Part shown: positions 44,231 through 52,566 of the stretch, in pieces
How positions within the stretch are numbered: position 1 is the stretch's first letter
Layout of the letters: each line of letters opens with the position of its first letter
Source of the DNA: Micrococcales bacterium 31B
GTDB taxonomy: Bacteria > Actinomycetota > Actinomycetes > Actinomycetales > Dermabacteraceae
NCBI GenBank assembly: GCA_022803075.1
Contig: JAFFTF010000005.1
Coordinates: forward strand, 228,898 to 290,276
Direction: 5' to 3'
Length of the DNA stretch: 61,379 nucleotides
Position numbers and translations under genes: made by a program
Notes under the pieces: generated by a model
Told to the model about the DNA's origin: nothing
Seen by the model: only the letters and a program-made list of their open reading frames with translations
The model's database searches: none

Positions 44231-44677
44231 CTACACAAACTCCCTCAGCACGCGCACCACATCGGCGTGCACACCCTCGGGCAGCGCGTCGATCGCAAAG
44301 AAGCCGACGTCGAGATTCTCGTCATCGCCCACCACCGCGGCGCGGGCGTCGGTGCGAGCGCTGTAGGTGATGGTCACAAATTGCACGTTGTCGCCGTTGG
44401 GGTACTGCCGTGGTTCGGTAGTGCGCACCTCGAGCAGCACGGCGCCGTAGATGGCGACGCCCGTCTCTTCGAGCACCTCTCGCGCGAGAGTCTGCTCGGG
44501 CTGCTCCCCCGTGGGTTCAATGATTCCCGCCGGTAGCGACCACCGTTTCGTGTCTCGTCTGAGGGTCAGCAACACGTGACCCTCGGGGTTCAGCACGATG
44601 CCGCGCACTCCCGGCAGGAGCAGCAGGTCGTGACCGATCTTTTCACGCAGGGCAAGCACGTAGTCGGGGGTGGGCAT
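44231..44677 (-). CDS. Nudix hydrolase
   Basis: 148 residues from ATG 44677. Complete Nudix box GIIEPTGEQPEQTLAREVLE-ETGV matching Gx5Ex7REUxEExGU. N-terminal RGIVLNPEGHVLLTLRRDTK suggests an NTP or nucleotide-sugar pyrophosphatase; substrate unknown. Lies 13 bp downstream of the lipoprotein pair and could be co-transcribed. Confidence 0.9.
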   Translation of the reverse strand: MPTPDYVLALREKIGHDLLLLPGVRGIVLNPEGHVLLTLRRDTKRWSLPAGIIEPTGEQPEQTLAREVLEETGVAIYGAVLLEVRTTEPRQYPNGDNVQFVTITYSARTDARAAVVGDDENLDVGFFAIDALPEGVHADVVRVLREFV

Positions 44678-44690
44678 AGTGCCTTTCGGG

Positions 44691-45875
44691 TTAGGGAGCG
44701 GTGCGAAGCACCACGTAGGTGAACGTGGCGGTGACCCCTGGCTCGGTGACGAAACTGAGCGTTGCGGGGTCCGAGAAGCTCGGTGAATACATGGAGGCCG
44801 GGTACCAATCGAACAGCGACGACTGACAGTCGGGAGTCTGCGCACCCGTGGTGGGGTCGTGGTCGCGGACGACCGCTGCGCCCACTGTCTCGGGCAGATG
44901 GCCGGGTGCTTGCACGTTCGTGCAGACCGCATACACCTGGATTCCCTGAGCCTCCCAGTCCACGCCGGGCACCGTGAAATCTTCGCCTTGCGTGACAGTA
45001 CCCGCGTCAACGATCTCGCCCACCGACGAATCCGCGAGCTGCTTGACGAAGGCACGAAGGGCCTCGGGGCTCGGTTTCGCCCGCGGGGCGGCGAAGTCGA
45101 CCGACTCCGGGGACGCGTTGCGGTGCGCGCGCTCTTCGTCGAGTGTGGTGGTTTGGGTGCCGTGAAACTCTGAGGCCTCCAGGGTGGGCGTCACGGCGTA
45201 CACGGCATAGGCGAACTCCGCCGTCCCGCCGTAGGCTTTCAGGGTGGCGGCCGACGGCGCCTCGCCCGGTGGCAGCGACATCTGAGCTTGCGAGTCGAAG
45301 TCATTGCAGGGGCCAGGCTTGTTCGACACGCTGCGCGCATTCGGCGGCACTTCGAGCGACGTCACGACCACGACACTGGTCGAGCGGCAGACCCACGAAA
45401 ATCCGTAGGACTTACCCTGCGGGATAGCGGGCAGCGCGAACGACTCGCCAGCCAGAACCACGCCCGTGGTCAGCAGTTCCCAGTCATCCGTCTGCCCAAA
45501 GGTGCGGATTTCGCGTGCGTAAGTCTCGGCGCTGAAATCGCTTGTCATTTGTGAGTATTGCGGAACCGCGGGGAAGGCGGGGTCGTGCTGTGGCTCGGGT
45601 AGCGCATCTGCACCAGCCAGCGAAACTGCGTCTGGTGTGGGGGCCTCGGACGCCGGGGTCACTAGCAGCGGGGCCTCCTCCTGGGGCGGCGCGGGAAGGC
45701 TCGCAGCGTGCGAAGTGGCGGGAGTCACGGCTGGATTCGTGAGCCAATCGGCCCCGCAGCCCGAAAGGGCCACGCAGGCAACTAGTGCCGCGGCGACGGC
45801 GAGGGATACGCGCGTCCGGACCCTACCCGGGCGGGCCCTGCCCAGGAACGGTGCATTCGGTGTGGATGTGCTCAT
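44691..45875 (-). CDS. Unknown secreted lipoprotein (paralogue A)
   Basis: 394 residues. Basic n-region, hydrophobic core and lipobox ALSGC, then a Pro/Ala-rich spacer. Two similar halves are suggested by GESFALPAIPQG and GEDFTVPGVDWE. The core motif LKAYGGTAEFAYAVYAV is shared with the upstream neighbour (paralogue B). Six cysteines in the mature part could form disulfides. No family recognised. ATG overlaps the stop of paralogue B. Probably cell-surface anchored. Confidence 0.8.
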   Translation of the reverse strand: MSTSTPNAPFLGRARPGRVRTRVSLAVAAALVACVALSGCGADWLTNPAVTPATSHAASLPAPPQEEAPLLVTPASEAPTPDAVSLAGADALPEPQHDPAFPAVPQYSQMTSDFSAETYAREIRTFGQTDDWELLTTGVVLAGESFALPAIPQGKSYGFSWVCRSTSVVVVTSLEVPPNARSVSNKPGPCNDFDSQAQMSLPPGEAPSAATLKAYGGTAEFAYAVYAVTPTLEASEFHGTQTTTLDEERAHRNASPESVDFAAPRAKPSPEALRAFVKQLADSSVGEIVDAGTVTQGEDFTVPGVDWEAQGIQVYAVCTNVQAPGHLPETVGAAVVRDHDPTTGAQTPDCQSSLFDWYPASMYSPSFSDPATLSFVTEPGVTATFTYVVLRTAP

Positions 45876-47053
45876 TCGGGCTCCGCATTCAGGGGGTTGG
45901 TCACGACCACGTACAGCACGCTGACGGGCACCGCGTCGAGCGAGACGAACTGCACGGTGGTGCGATCCGCGGGGAGCAGCGCAGGCTGCATGTCATAGGG
46001 GCCGCTCCCGCACGGGGGTAGGGCGAGTACGTCGTGCGGCGCCTCGGCGACGCGCACCGCAATCTGCACGAGGCCGCGCGGCGGAATCGAGCCCGCGTCG
46101 GCGTCGCAGAGGGCATACAGCCCGTACACCGCGGCACCGGCAGCGGGGGGCGGCAGGGTCACGCTATCGCCGCTCAGCGCTCCGCCGACCGCGACCACAT
46201 CGCCGGGGGCCACGTTGCGATACGACGACAGATACTTGAGCAGCGCGCCGGTGGTGAAGGCCTCGCGGGTGCTGCGCAACACGCTCGCCTCGACGCCCCG
46301 CGCGGAGGCGGCACGATCGGCACGGACCAGTTCGGCGGCCTGGCGTTCGTCGGCCGAGGGCGCCGCCAGGTCGGGCACCTCGAACAGCGCGTACACGAAC
46401 GTCGCCGTGCCGCCATAGGCGTGCAATTGCGCCGACTCGACGTGGTCGAGCATGGAGGAGGGCACCGTCACAGAGCGCCATCCGTCGGACGCGCTGCACG
46501 TGCTGGGCAGCGTGACCGCGGGGATGCTCGTCGGCGGTCGACGGGGCGGGTCCACGACGAAGCTCAATTGTGTGAGGTCAATATCGTCTTCGCTCGCGCA
46601 CCTCCACAAGAACCGCCAGGTCGACCCGGACGATCGCGATGGCAGCTGAAAGGTTTCGCCCACAGAAACGAGGGACGTGGCGCGCAGGTGTACGCCGAGG
46701 CTCGGGTCGGACTCCACCACGATGCGGGCGAGCGTGGCGGCGCTGAAGTCGGCCGCCAAGGCCTCGCCGTCTGGCGCGGCGGCCTGCCCAAGGCTGTCGT
46801 GGTACGTGGCGGTGCCCACGAGGTCGGGCAGTTCGGAGTTGCGGTCTCGCTCACGCGGCGGGGCCGGAGTGACCGCGAGGGGCGCGGACGCCGAGGGCGG
46901 CTGGTGGCCGCCCGCGGGGTCGGCCGCGGTGACCCGGGGCTCCGTCAACCAGGAGGTGCTGCACGCGCCGAGGCTAGAGATCACGGCGGTGAGCAGTGCG
47001 AAGGCGAAAGCTCGCGCGGCACCGATGCCGCGCGCTTGCTGGTGAACCCTCAT
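45872..47053 (-). CDS. Unknown secreted lipoprotein (paralogue B)
   Basis: 393 residues from ATG 47053 (GAGGGGG SD). Signal peptide ends in lipobox SLGAC, followed by STSWLTEPRVTAADP, which parallels GADWLTNPAVTPATS of paralogue A. Shared motifs include LHAYGGTATFVYALFEV, GETFQLPSRSSG and a C-terminal VSVLYVVVTNPL. It is therefore a tandem, strongly diverged duplicate of the downstream gene. Function unknown. Confidence 0.8.
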   Translation of the reverse strand: MRVHQQARGIGAARAFAFALLTAVISSLGACSTSWLTEPRVTAADPAGGHQPPSASAPLAVTPAPPRERDRNSELPDLVGTATYHDSLGQAAAPDGEALAADFSAATLARIVVESDPSLGVHLRATSLVSVGETFQLPSRSSGSTWRFLWRCASEDDIDLTQLSFVVDPPRRPPTSIPAVTLPSTCSASDGWRSVTVPSSMLDHVESAQLHAYGGTATFVYALFEVPDLAAPSADERQAAELVRADRAASARGVEASVLRSTREAFTTGALLKYLSSYRNVAPGDVVAVGGALSGDSVTLPPPAAGAAVYGLYALCDADAGSIPPRGLVQIAVRVAEAPHDVLALPPCGSGPYDMQPALLPADRTTVQFVSLDAVPVSVLYVVVTNPLNAEPE

Positions 47054-47269
47054 CACGACCCCCTCGCCACGCCGCACGAGGACGCATGGATGACCTCTGC
47101 GCGTAGGTTTTGATCGTACGCCCGGTGATCGGGCGCGGCTACCATTCCACAGATGAAAAACCTGGGTGGATTATCGTAGAATGAAGAAACGCAACAACTC
47201 TGCTTTAGTTGAGTTTTGCAGTTTTCACGCCGCGATTAGTGTCGCGACCACTTCTCAGGGGGAATTTTC

Positions 47270-47854
47270 ATGGCCAACACCGGAGGTTCAAGCTACCACC
47301 CGTACAGCGCGCCGCAGTCCGGTGGGGGGCAGGCGGGCTCCGCCCTGCCCGGCCCGGTGCCGGAGACGTACGGCCAGCAGGCCCCGTACGGCGCGCAGCA
47401 GGGCTACGGCACGCAGGCCCCGTATGGCGCGCAGGCTTCCCAACAGGCAGCCCAGTCGAGCCCCTATGCGACACCGTACGCAGACGTAAACCAGGGCTAC
47501 CCACAGCAAGACGCGTACTACGTGCCCCCGCAGCCTCACGCCGCGCAGCAGCCACAGGTCGTGGTGAACACCTACCACGCTATGGCGCCACAGTATATGA
47601 CGCCGCCGCCGCAGGGCCTCAGCACCGCGAGCATGTGGCTCGGCATCGCGTCCGTCCTGTTCGGGTGGACCTTCTTCTTGCCGGTCGTGGGTCTGGTCCT
47701 CGGCATTCTGGGCCTCAAGCGAGAGCCCGCGGGTCGCGGAAAGGCCATCACGGGGCTCGTCATTAACGGCCTGCTCGTGAGCGGTTGGGCCTTGCTTGTG
47801 ATCTTCGTGTTCGGGCTCTTCGGCCTCGCCGCCACCGCGGGTGCCGTCTCCTAA
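47270..47854 (+). CDS. DUF4190 domain membrane protein with Tyr/Gln/Pro-rich N-terminus
   Basis: 194 residues from ATG 47270 (AGGGGGA SD). Residues 1-115 are low complexity with repeats APYGAQ and rich in Y, Q, G, P. The C-terminal 80 residues contain two membrane helices around the DUF4190 core (GLVLGILGLKREPAGRGKAI). Members are common actinobacterial envelope proteins of unknown function. Ends in a terminator that overlaps dnaG from the other strand. Confidence 0.85.
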   Translation: MANTGGSSYHPYSAPQSGGGQAGSALPGPVPETYGQQAPYGAQQGYGTQAPYGAQASQQAAQSSPYATPYADVNQGYPQQDAYYVPPQPHAAQQPQVVVNTYHAMAPQYMTPPPQGLSTASMWLGIASVLFGWTFFLPVVGLVLGILGLKREPAGRGKAITGLVINGLLVSGWALLVIFVFGLFGLAATAGAVS

Positions 47855-47868
47855 CGCGACTCTCAGGG

Positions 47869-47914
47869 CGCGCCCTGCTCCGGTGCTAGTTCACCGTGCG
47901 CAGGGCGCGTTTTC
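47869..47914 (+). terminator. Terminator overlapping the 3' end of dnaG
   Basis: CGCGCCCTGC (47869-47878) pairs with GCAGGGCGCG (47900-47909), loop 21 nt, then TTTTC. The distal arm lies inside the last codons of convergent dnaG. Confidence 0.65.
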
Positions 47915-49928
47915 TATCGTCGAGATGCACGAGCACCTGCATCAATTGCCGACTCTCCTCGGCCGAGTCGGTGCCCTGCAAGCGCGCGAGTCGCGACCGC
48001 AGATCGGTAATTTCGCGAGTCAGCGCCAACTCCTCGAGCCGCCGCAGCAGGCCCCGCACGTACTCGGTGGCCTCCGCCTCGTCCCGCGCCGGCACCGGCA
48101 GGTTCATGACATCACCCAGTAGGGCATGCAAGAGGTGTGGCACGGAGTCATAGAGGCGCTGCATGAAGCTCGAAATCAGCGCGGGCTGACCCGCCAGAGG
48201 AGCCACCCCTCCCGAGCCCACGACCGCCTCGGCGATCGCCCGCAGCGCGGGTACCGCGAACGTACTGGGTGGCAGCTGATCGAACGCGGTGCCCACGACG
48301 TGCGGCAATTGCAACACCGCTCCCAGGGCGCGCACCTCGATCATGGCGAGCGGGTCGCGCTGGTCGACCACATCGCGCAACCGCGGGGAGACAGCGGCCA
48401 TCGACGGGTTCGCGCCCGGGTTCGCGCTCGGGGCGACACTCGGGTCAACCCCGGGCTGCGACTGCGCATGACCGGCCTGGCCGCCCGAGTACTGGCCGGA
48501 CGCTGCCGGGGCGGGCCCGCGCGTCCCCCCACCGTAGGCCGGGGGCTGAGACTGCTGCGCCGCGAGGCGCTTTGACGCGCCGCCGACGGAGCGGCGCACC
48601 TCCTCGATGTCCATGCCCAGCCAGCCCGACAGCCTGCGGGCATACTCGCCGCGCAGCGCGTTGTCCTTGATGCCGGCCACGACGGGCGCCGCGGCCCGCA
48701 ACGCCGCGATGCGACCCTCGGCAGAGTCAAGGTCAACCTGGGCCAGCACCGAGTGAATCGCGAACTCAAACAGCGGCTTGCGCCCCTCGATGAGCGCGCG
48801 CACCGCGGCGTCCCCGCGCTGCAGTCGCAGGTCGCACGGGTCGAGGCCGTCGGCCGCGACGGCCACGTAGGTTTGCGCCAAAAACTTAGAATCATCGTTG
48901 TAGGCCCGCAGCGCGGCCTTTTGCCCCGCGGCGTCGCCATCGAACGTGAAGATCACCTCGCCGCGCTGCACGGAGTCGGTGGCTAGGTGAATGCCGCTCG
49001 CGCGGTCCGTATCGCCGATCAGCCGACGCACGAGGCGCACGTGATCGTCGCCGAAGGCCGTGCCACACGTGGCCACCGCCTCGGGCACTCCCGAAAGATG
49101 CGCGGCCATGACATCGGTGTAGCCCTCGACCACCACGACGCGGCGGTTGCCGGTGATCGACTTCTTCGCGAGGTCAAGGCCGTACAGCACGCTCGACTTC
49201 TTGTAGATGGGCGTCTCGGGCGTGTTCAGATACTTGGGGCCCTTGTCGTCCTCGAACAGCTTGCGCGCGCCGAAGCCGATGGTCGCGCCGGTGATGTCGC
49301 GAATGGGCCACATGACGCGGCCCCGAAAGCGGTCATATGTGCCCCTTTGGCCCTCCGAGAGCAGGCCGCACCGCAGCAACTCCTGATCGTTGAACCCGCG
49401 AGTGCGCAGAAACTTCTGCAGGGCGTCCCAGCCCTTGGGCGCGTACCCCACGCCATAGGTCGCCGCGGCCGACCGGTCAAAGCCCTTCGCCGCGAGAAAC
49501 GTGCGCGCCTCCCCCGCCTCGGGCGAGCGTAACTGATCGGCGTAGAAGCCCTCGGCCAGCGCGTGGGCCTGCAACATGCGCTGGCGCGAACCGTAGTCGA
49601 TCGCGTCTTTGGGGCGCTGGCCCTCCTCGTACTGCAGTTGCACGTTGTAGCGCCCCGCGAGACGCTCGACGGCCTCGACGAACGTGAGGTGCTCCATGCG
49701 CTGCACGAACGAGATGACGTCGCCGCTCTCGCCGCAGCCGAAGCAGTGATACGTGCCGTGATGCGGCCGCACGTTGAAGCTGGGCGATTTTTCGTCGTGA
49801 AACGGGCATAGGCCCTTCTTGGAGCCCACACCGGCCGTGCGCAGCGTGACGTGCTCGCCCACAATCTCTTCAATATTGGCGCGTTCGCGCACCTCTTGAA
49901 TCGAGGGTTGCGTGATCAGACCGGCCAT
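47886..49928 (-). CDS. dnaG: DNA primase
   Basis: 680 residues. N-terminal CHC2 zinc finger Cys41-x2-His44 ... Cys62-x2-Cys65 (LCPFHDEKSPSF, YHCFGCGESGD). Catalytic core with Toprim motif VVVVEGYTDVMAAHLSG and FTFDGDAAGQKAAL. A Gly/Ala/Pro-rich linker (about residues 455-520) leads to the DnaB-binding C-terminal helical domain. Synthesises RNA primers for replication. Confidence 0.96.
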   Translation of the reverse strand: MAGLITQPSIQEVRERANIEEIVGEHVTLRTAGVGSKKGLCPFHDEKSPSFNVRPHHGTYHCFGCGESGDVISFVQRMEHLTFVEAVERLAGRYNVQLQYEEGQRPKDAIDYGSRQRMLQAHALAEGFYADQLRSPEAGEARTFLAAKGFDRSAAATYGVGYAPKGWDALQKFLRTRGFNDQELLRCGLLSEGQRGTYDRFRGRVMWPIRDITGATIGFGARKLFEDDKGPKYLNTPETPIYKKSSVLYGLDLAKKSITGNRRVVVVEGYTDVMAAHLSGVPEAVATCGTAFGDDHVRLVRRLIGDTDRASGIHLATDSVQRGEVIFTFDGDAAGQKAALRAYNDDSKFLAQTYVAVAADGLDPCDLRLQRGDAAVRALIEGRKPLFEFAIHSVLAQVDLDSAEGRIAALRAAAPVVAGIKDNALRGEYARRLSGWLGMDIEEVRRSVGGASKRLAAQQSQPPAYGGGTRGPAPAASGQYSGGQAGHAQSQPGVDPSVAPSANPGANPSMAAVSPRLRDVVDQRDPLAMIEVRALGAVLQLPHVVGTAFDQLPPSTFAVPALRAIAEAVVGSGGVAPLAGQPALISSFMQRLYDSVPHLLHALLGDVMNLPVPARDEAEATEYVRGLLRRLEELALTREITDLRSRLARLQGTDSAEESRQLMQVLVHLDDRKRALRTVN

Positions 49929-50037
49929 ACCTGCATCTTAGGGTTTGGGGGGCGGACGCCGCGGGGCGTCTCGCGGGCAGCGTAAGCAGCGTTGGCCCGG
50001 CGCACAGTAGCCCCGCGTGGGTCTATCGCGCACTCAG

Positions 50038-51306
50038 CTAGCGGCGCACGTGGCGCCACCGCATCACGCTACCGTCGGTCAGCGACGCCACCTGGTCGAT
50101 GATGATGCGGTCGCGTTCGGGGTCGCTCGACGCGAGCTGCCAATGCTCGCGGTGCGGGGGTTCGAGATACTTTTCGCCCGTTCGACGAAACAGGTCCACC
50201 ACGGTTTCGAGGGTCGCCGCCTGGTCCTTATACATAGGCTGTCGGCGCTCGGCCGCCATCACATAGTGGGCCGCGATGCCCTTCAGCACGCAGATCTCGT
50301 TCATGGTGGCCTCGGGCACGACGAGCGCCGCGGCATAGCGGGAGAGTGGGGCCGGGCCAAAGCGTTCCCGGGTGGCCGCAACCACCGCGCCACAGAAGCG
50401 TCCGATCAATTGGCTCGTGAGGTCTTTCAGGGCGGCGAGGTTGGCGATGCTGCCGTCGTACCCCGCCACCCAGAACGGCAGGTCTTCGAGTCGGGCCAGG
50501 GCCGCGTCAAGGTCATCGAGCGGCGTGCCCCGGCGGTACCACTCGCGCGCCGTGGTGAGCGCGGCGCGACGCTCCCCCGCGTCGGCGAGTCCGCGCAGGT
50601 CGATGTGGCCGAGCACTACGGCGTCTTCGACATCGTGTACGGAATACGCGATGTCGTCGCTGATGTCCATGACGTCGGCCTCGAAGCAGCGGCGCCACGG
50701 TGGCCGCAGCCGCTCGACCGTGCCGTCGGGGCGCGGGGCGGGGCTGCGCACCCACTCGAACACGTCCGCCTCGCTGGCATACACGCCGTGCTTGTCGGAG
50801 GAGCCACCCTGGGGTCCGCGCCCCAGGCGATAGGGGTACTTGCAGATGGCATCGAGGGACGCGCGCGTCAGGTTCAGACCCGCGCTGGTGCCGTCGGGGC
50901 GCAGCACCTTGGGTTCGAGCCGGGCGACAATGCGCAGCGTTTGCGCGTTGCCCTCGAAGCCGCCGATGTCTTGCGCGAGCAGGTTGAGGGTGCGTTCGCC
51001 GTTGTGTCCGAATGGGGGGTGCCCCAGGTCGTGCGCGAGGCAGGCCGTATCTACCACGTCGGGGTCGCAACCCAGCTCGGCAGCGAGGCCGCGGCCCACT
51101 TGAGCCACTTCGAGCGAATGGGTGAGCCGCGTGCGCACGAAGTCGTCCGAGCCGGCGCGCATGACCTGGGTCTTTGCTCCCAGTCGGCGCAGCGCCGAGG
51201 AGTGCAGCAGCCGAGCCCGGTCGCGTTCGAACGGCGAGCGGTGCACCGACTTGGGCGCCTCGGCGAGAAAACGCTCCTCGTCGCGGGGCGCGTAGCCGTC
51301 AGCCAC
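50038..51306 (-). CDS. dgt: Deoxyguanosinetriphosphate triphosphohydrolase-like protein
   Basis: 422 residues from GTG 51306, which overlaps dusB by 8 bp. HD-domain motifs: RLTHSLEVAQVGRGLAAELG, CLAHDLGHPPFGHNGE and DISDDIAYSVHDVEDA. Hydrolyses dNTPs to deoxynucleosides and triphosphate. Conserved neighbour of dnaG and dusB in actinobacteria. Confidence 0.92.
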   Translation of the reverse strand: MADGYAPRDEERFLAEAPKSVHRSPFERDRARLLHSSALRRLGAKTQVMRAGSDDFVRTRLTHSLEVAQVGRGLAAELGCDPDVVDTACLAHDLGHPPFGHNGERTLNLLAQDIGGFEGNAQTLRIVARLEPKVLRPDGTSAGLNLTRASLDAICKYPYRLGRGPQGGSSDKHGVYASEADVFEWVRSPAPRPDGTVERLRPPWRRCFEADVMDISDDIAYSVHDVEDAVVLGHIDLRGLADAGERRAALTTAREWYRRGTPLDDLDAALARLEDLPFWVAGYDGSIANLAALKDLTSQLIGRFCGAVVAATRERFGPAPLSRYAAALVVPEATMNEICVLKGIAAHYVMAAERRQPMYKDQAATLETVVDLFRRTGEKYLEPPHREHWQLASSDPERDRIIIDQVASLTDGSVMRWRHVRR

Positions 51307-52564
51307 CCGACACCGACAACTCGGCCTCGGCGAGGGTGCGGCGCATATCGTCGTTCAGGTCGCGGTCGTTGAGCCAGTTTTCGGGCACGGCGGGCGACTT
51401 GGGCGAACCGGCCCGGCCCCGCGGACCCTCGGCGTCGGCGCCCGGGTATGGTGAGTCGAGGTCGAGTTGACTGATCAGGTCTTCGAGGTGGGCGAGCGAG
51501 GTGACCTGCCCGAACTGGGCCCGCAGCTCGCCTCCCACCACGTAGCCCTTGAAATACCACGCCATGTGCTTGCGAATGTCGCGCAGGGCCTTATCTTCGT
51601 CGCCGAAGTGCTCGACGAGCAGTTCGGCATGCCGACGCAGCGTGTCGGCGACGCCGCCCAGGTTGGGAGCGAAGCGGTCGGGCTTGCCGTGAAAAATGGC
51701 CGAGAGGTCGGCGAACAGCCACGGGCGGCCCTGGCAGCCGCGACCAACAACGACACCGTCGCAGCCGGTCTCGGCCATCATGCGCACGGCGTCTTCGGCG
51801 GTCCAGATGTCGCCGTTGCCGAGCACGGGAATCTCGGTCACGTGCTCCTTCAGGGCGCGGATGGCCTCCCAGCGGGCCGTGCCGGAGTAGTGCTGGGCGG
51901 CGGTGCGGGCGTGCAGGGCAACCCAGGCGGCCCCGACCTCCTGGGCACGCTTGCCAGCATCGAGGTAGGTGATGTGGTCGTCGTCGATGCCCATGCGCAT
52001 CTTGACCGTCACGGGAACGCCGCCCTTGGCGCCGGCCGTGACTGCGTGCTCGACGATGGCGGTATACCAGTCGAGCTTCCAGGGCAGCACGGCGCCACCC
52101 CCGCGGCGCGTCACCTTGGGCACGGGGCAGCCGAAGTTGAGGTCGATGTGGTCGGCGCGGTCCTCGCGCACGAGCATCTCGACGGCCTTGCGGACGTTGA
52201 CAGGGTCAACGCCATAGAGCTGGATGCTGCGGGGGAACTCGTTGGGGGCACATTCAATGAGTCGCATCGATTCGGGGGTGCGTTCGACGAGAGCGCGACT
52301 CGTGACCATCTCGGAGACGAACACGCCGCCGTCCTGGGCGCTATGCAGTCCACCGAACTCGCGGCACAGCAGGCGGAAGGCGGCGTTGGTGATACCAGCC
52401 ATGGGTGCGAGCACGACCGGGGTGTCGACGTGATGCGGCCCCACAGTAAGGCCCGAGTGCGCGATTCCGGCCACCGTGGGTGGCGCCGTGGGCACGGCCA
52501 CCGTGGGCGCAGCCGTGGGCACAGCCGGCGTGGCTGCGGCGGGGTCGATGTGCGTGATCGTCAT
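51299..52564 (-). CDS. dusB: tRNA-dihydrouridine synthase
   Basis: 421 residues, FMN-dependent TIM barrel. VVLAPMAGITNAAFRLLCRE, catalytic Cys in DLNFGCPVPKVTRRGGGA, GNGDIWTAEDAVRMMAETGC and VVVGRGCQGRPWLF. The first 35 residues are an Ala/Pro/Thr/Val repeat (PTAAPTVAVPTAPPTVAG) not usual for the family and probably made by tandem duplication; a start inside the repeat is possible. Confidence 0.93.
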   Translation of the reverse strand: MTITHIDPAAATPAVPTAAPTVAVPTAPPTVAGIAHSGLTVGPHHVDTPVVLAPMAGITNAAFRLLCREFGGLHSAQDGGVFVSEMVTSRALVERTPESMRLIECAPNEFPRSIQLYGVDPVNVRKAVEMLVREDRADHIDLNFGCPVPKVTRRGGGAVLPWKLDWYTAIVEHAVTAGAKGGVPVTVKMRMGIDDDHITYLDAGKRAQEVGAAWVALHARTAAQHYSGTARWEAIRALKEHVTEIPVLGNGDIWTAEDAVRMMAETGCDGVVVGRGCQGRPWLFADLSAIFHGKPDRFAPNLGGVADTLRRHAELLVEHFGDEDKALRDIRKHMAWYFKGYVVGGELRAQFGQVTSLAHLEDLISQLDLDSPYPGADAEGPRGRAGSPKSPAVPENWLNDRDLNDDMRRTLAEAELSVSGG

Positions 52565-52566
52565 GC

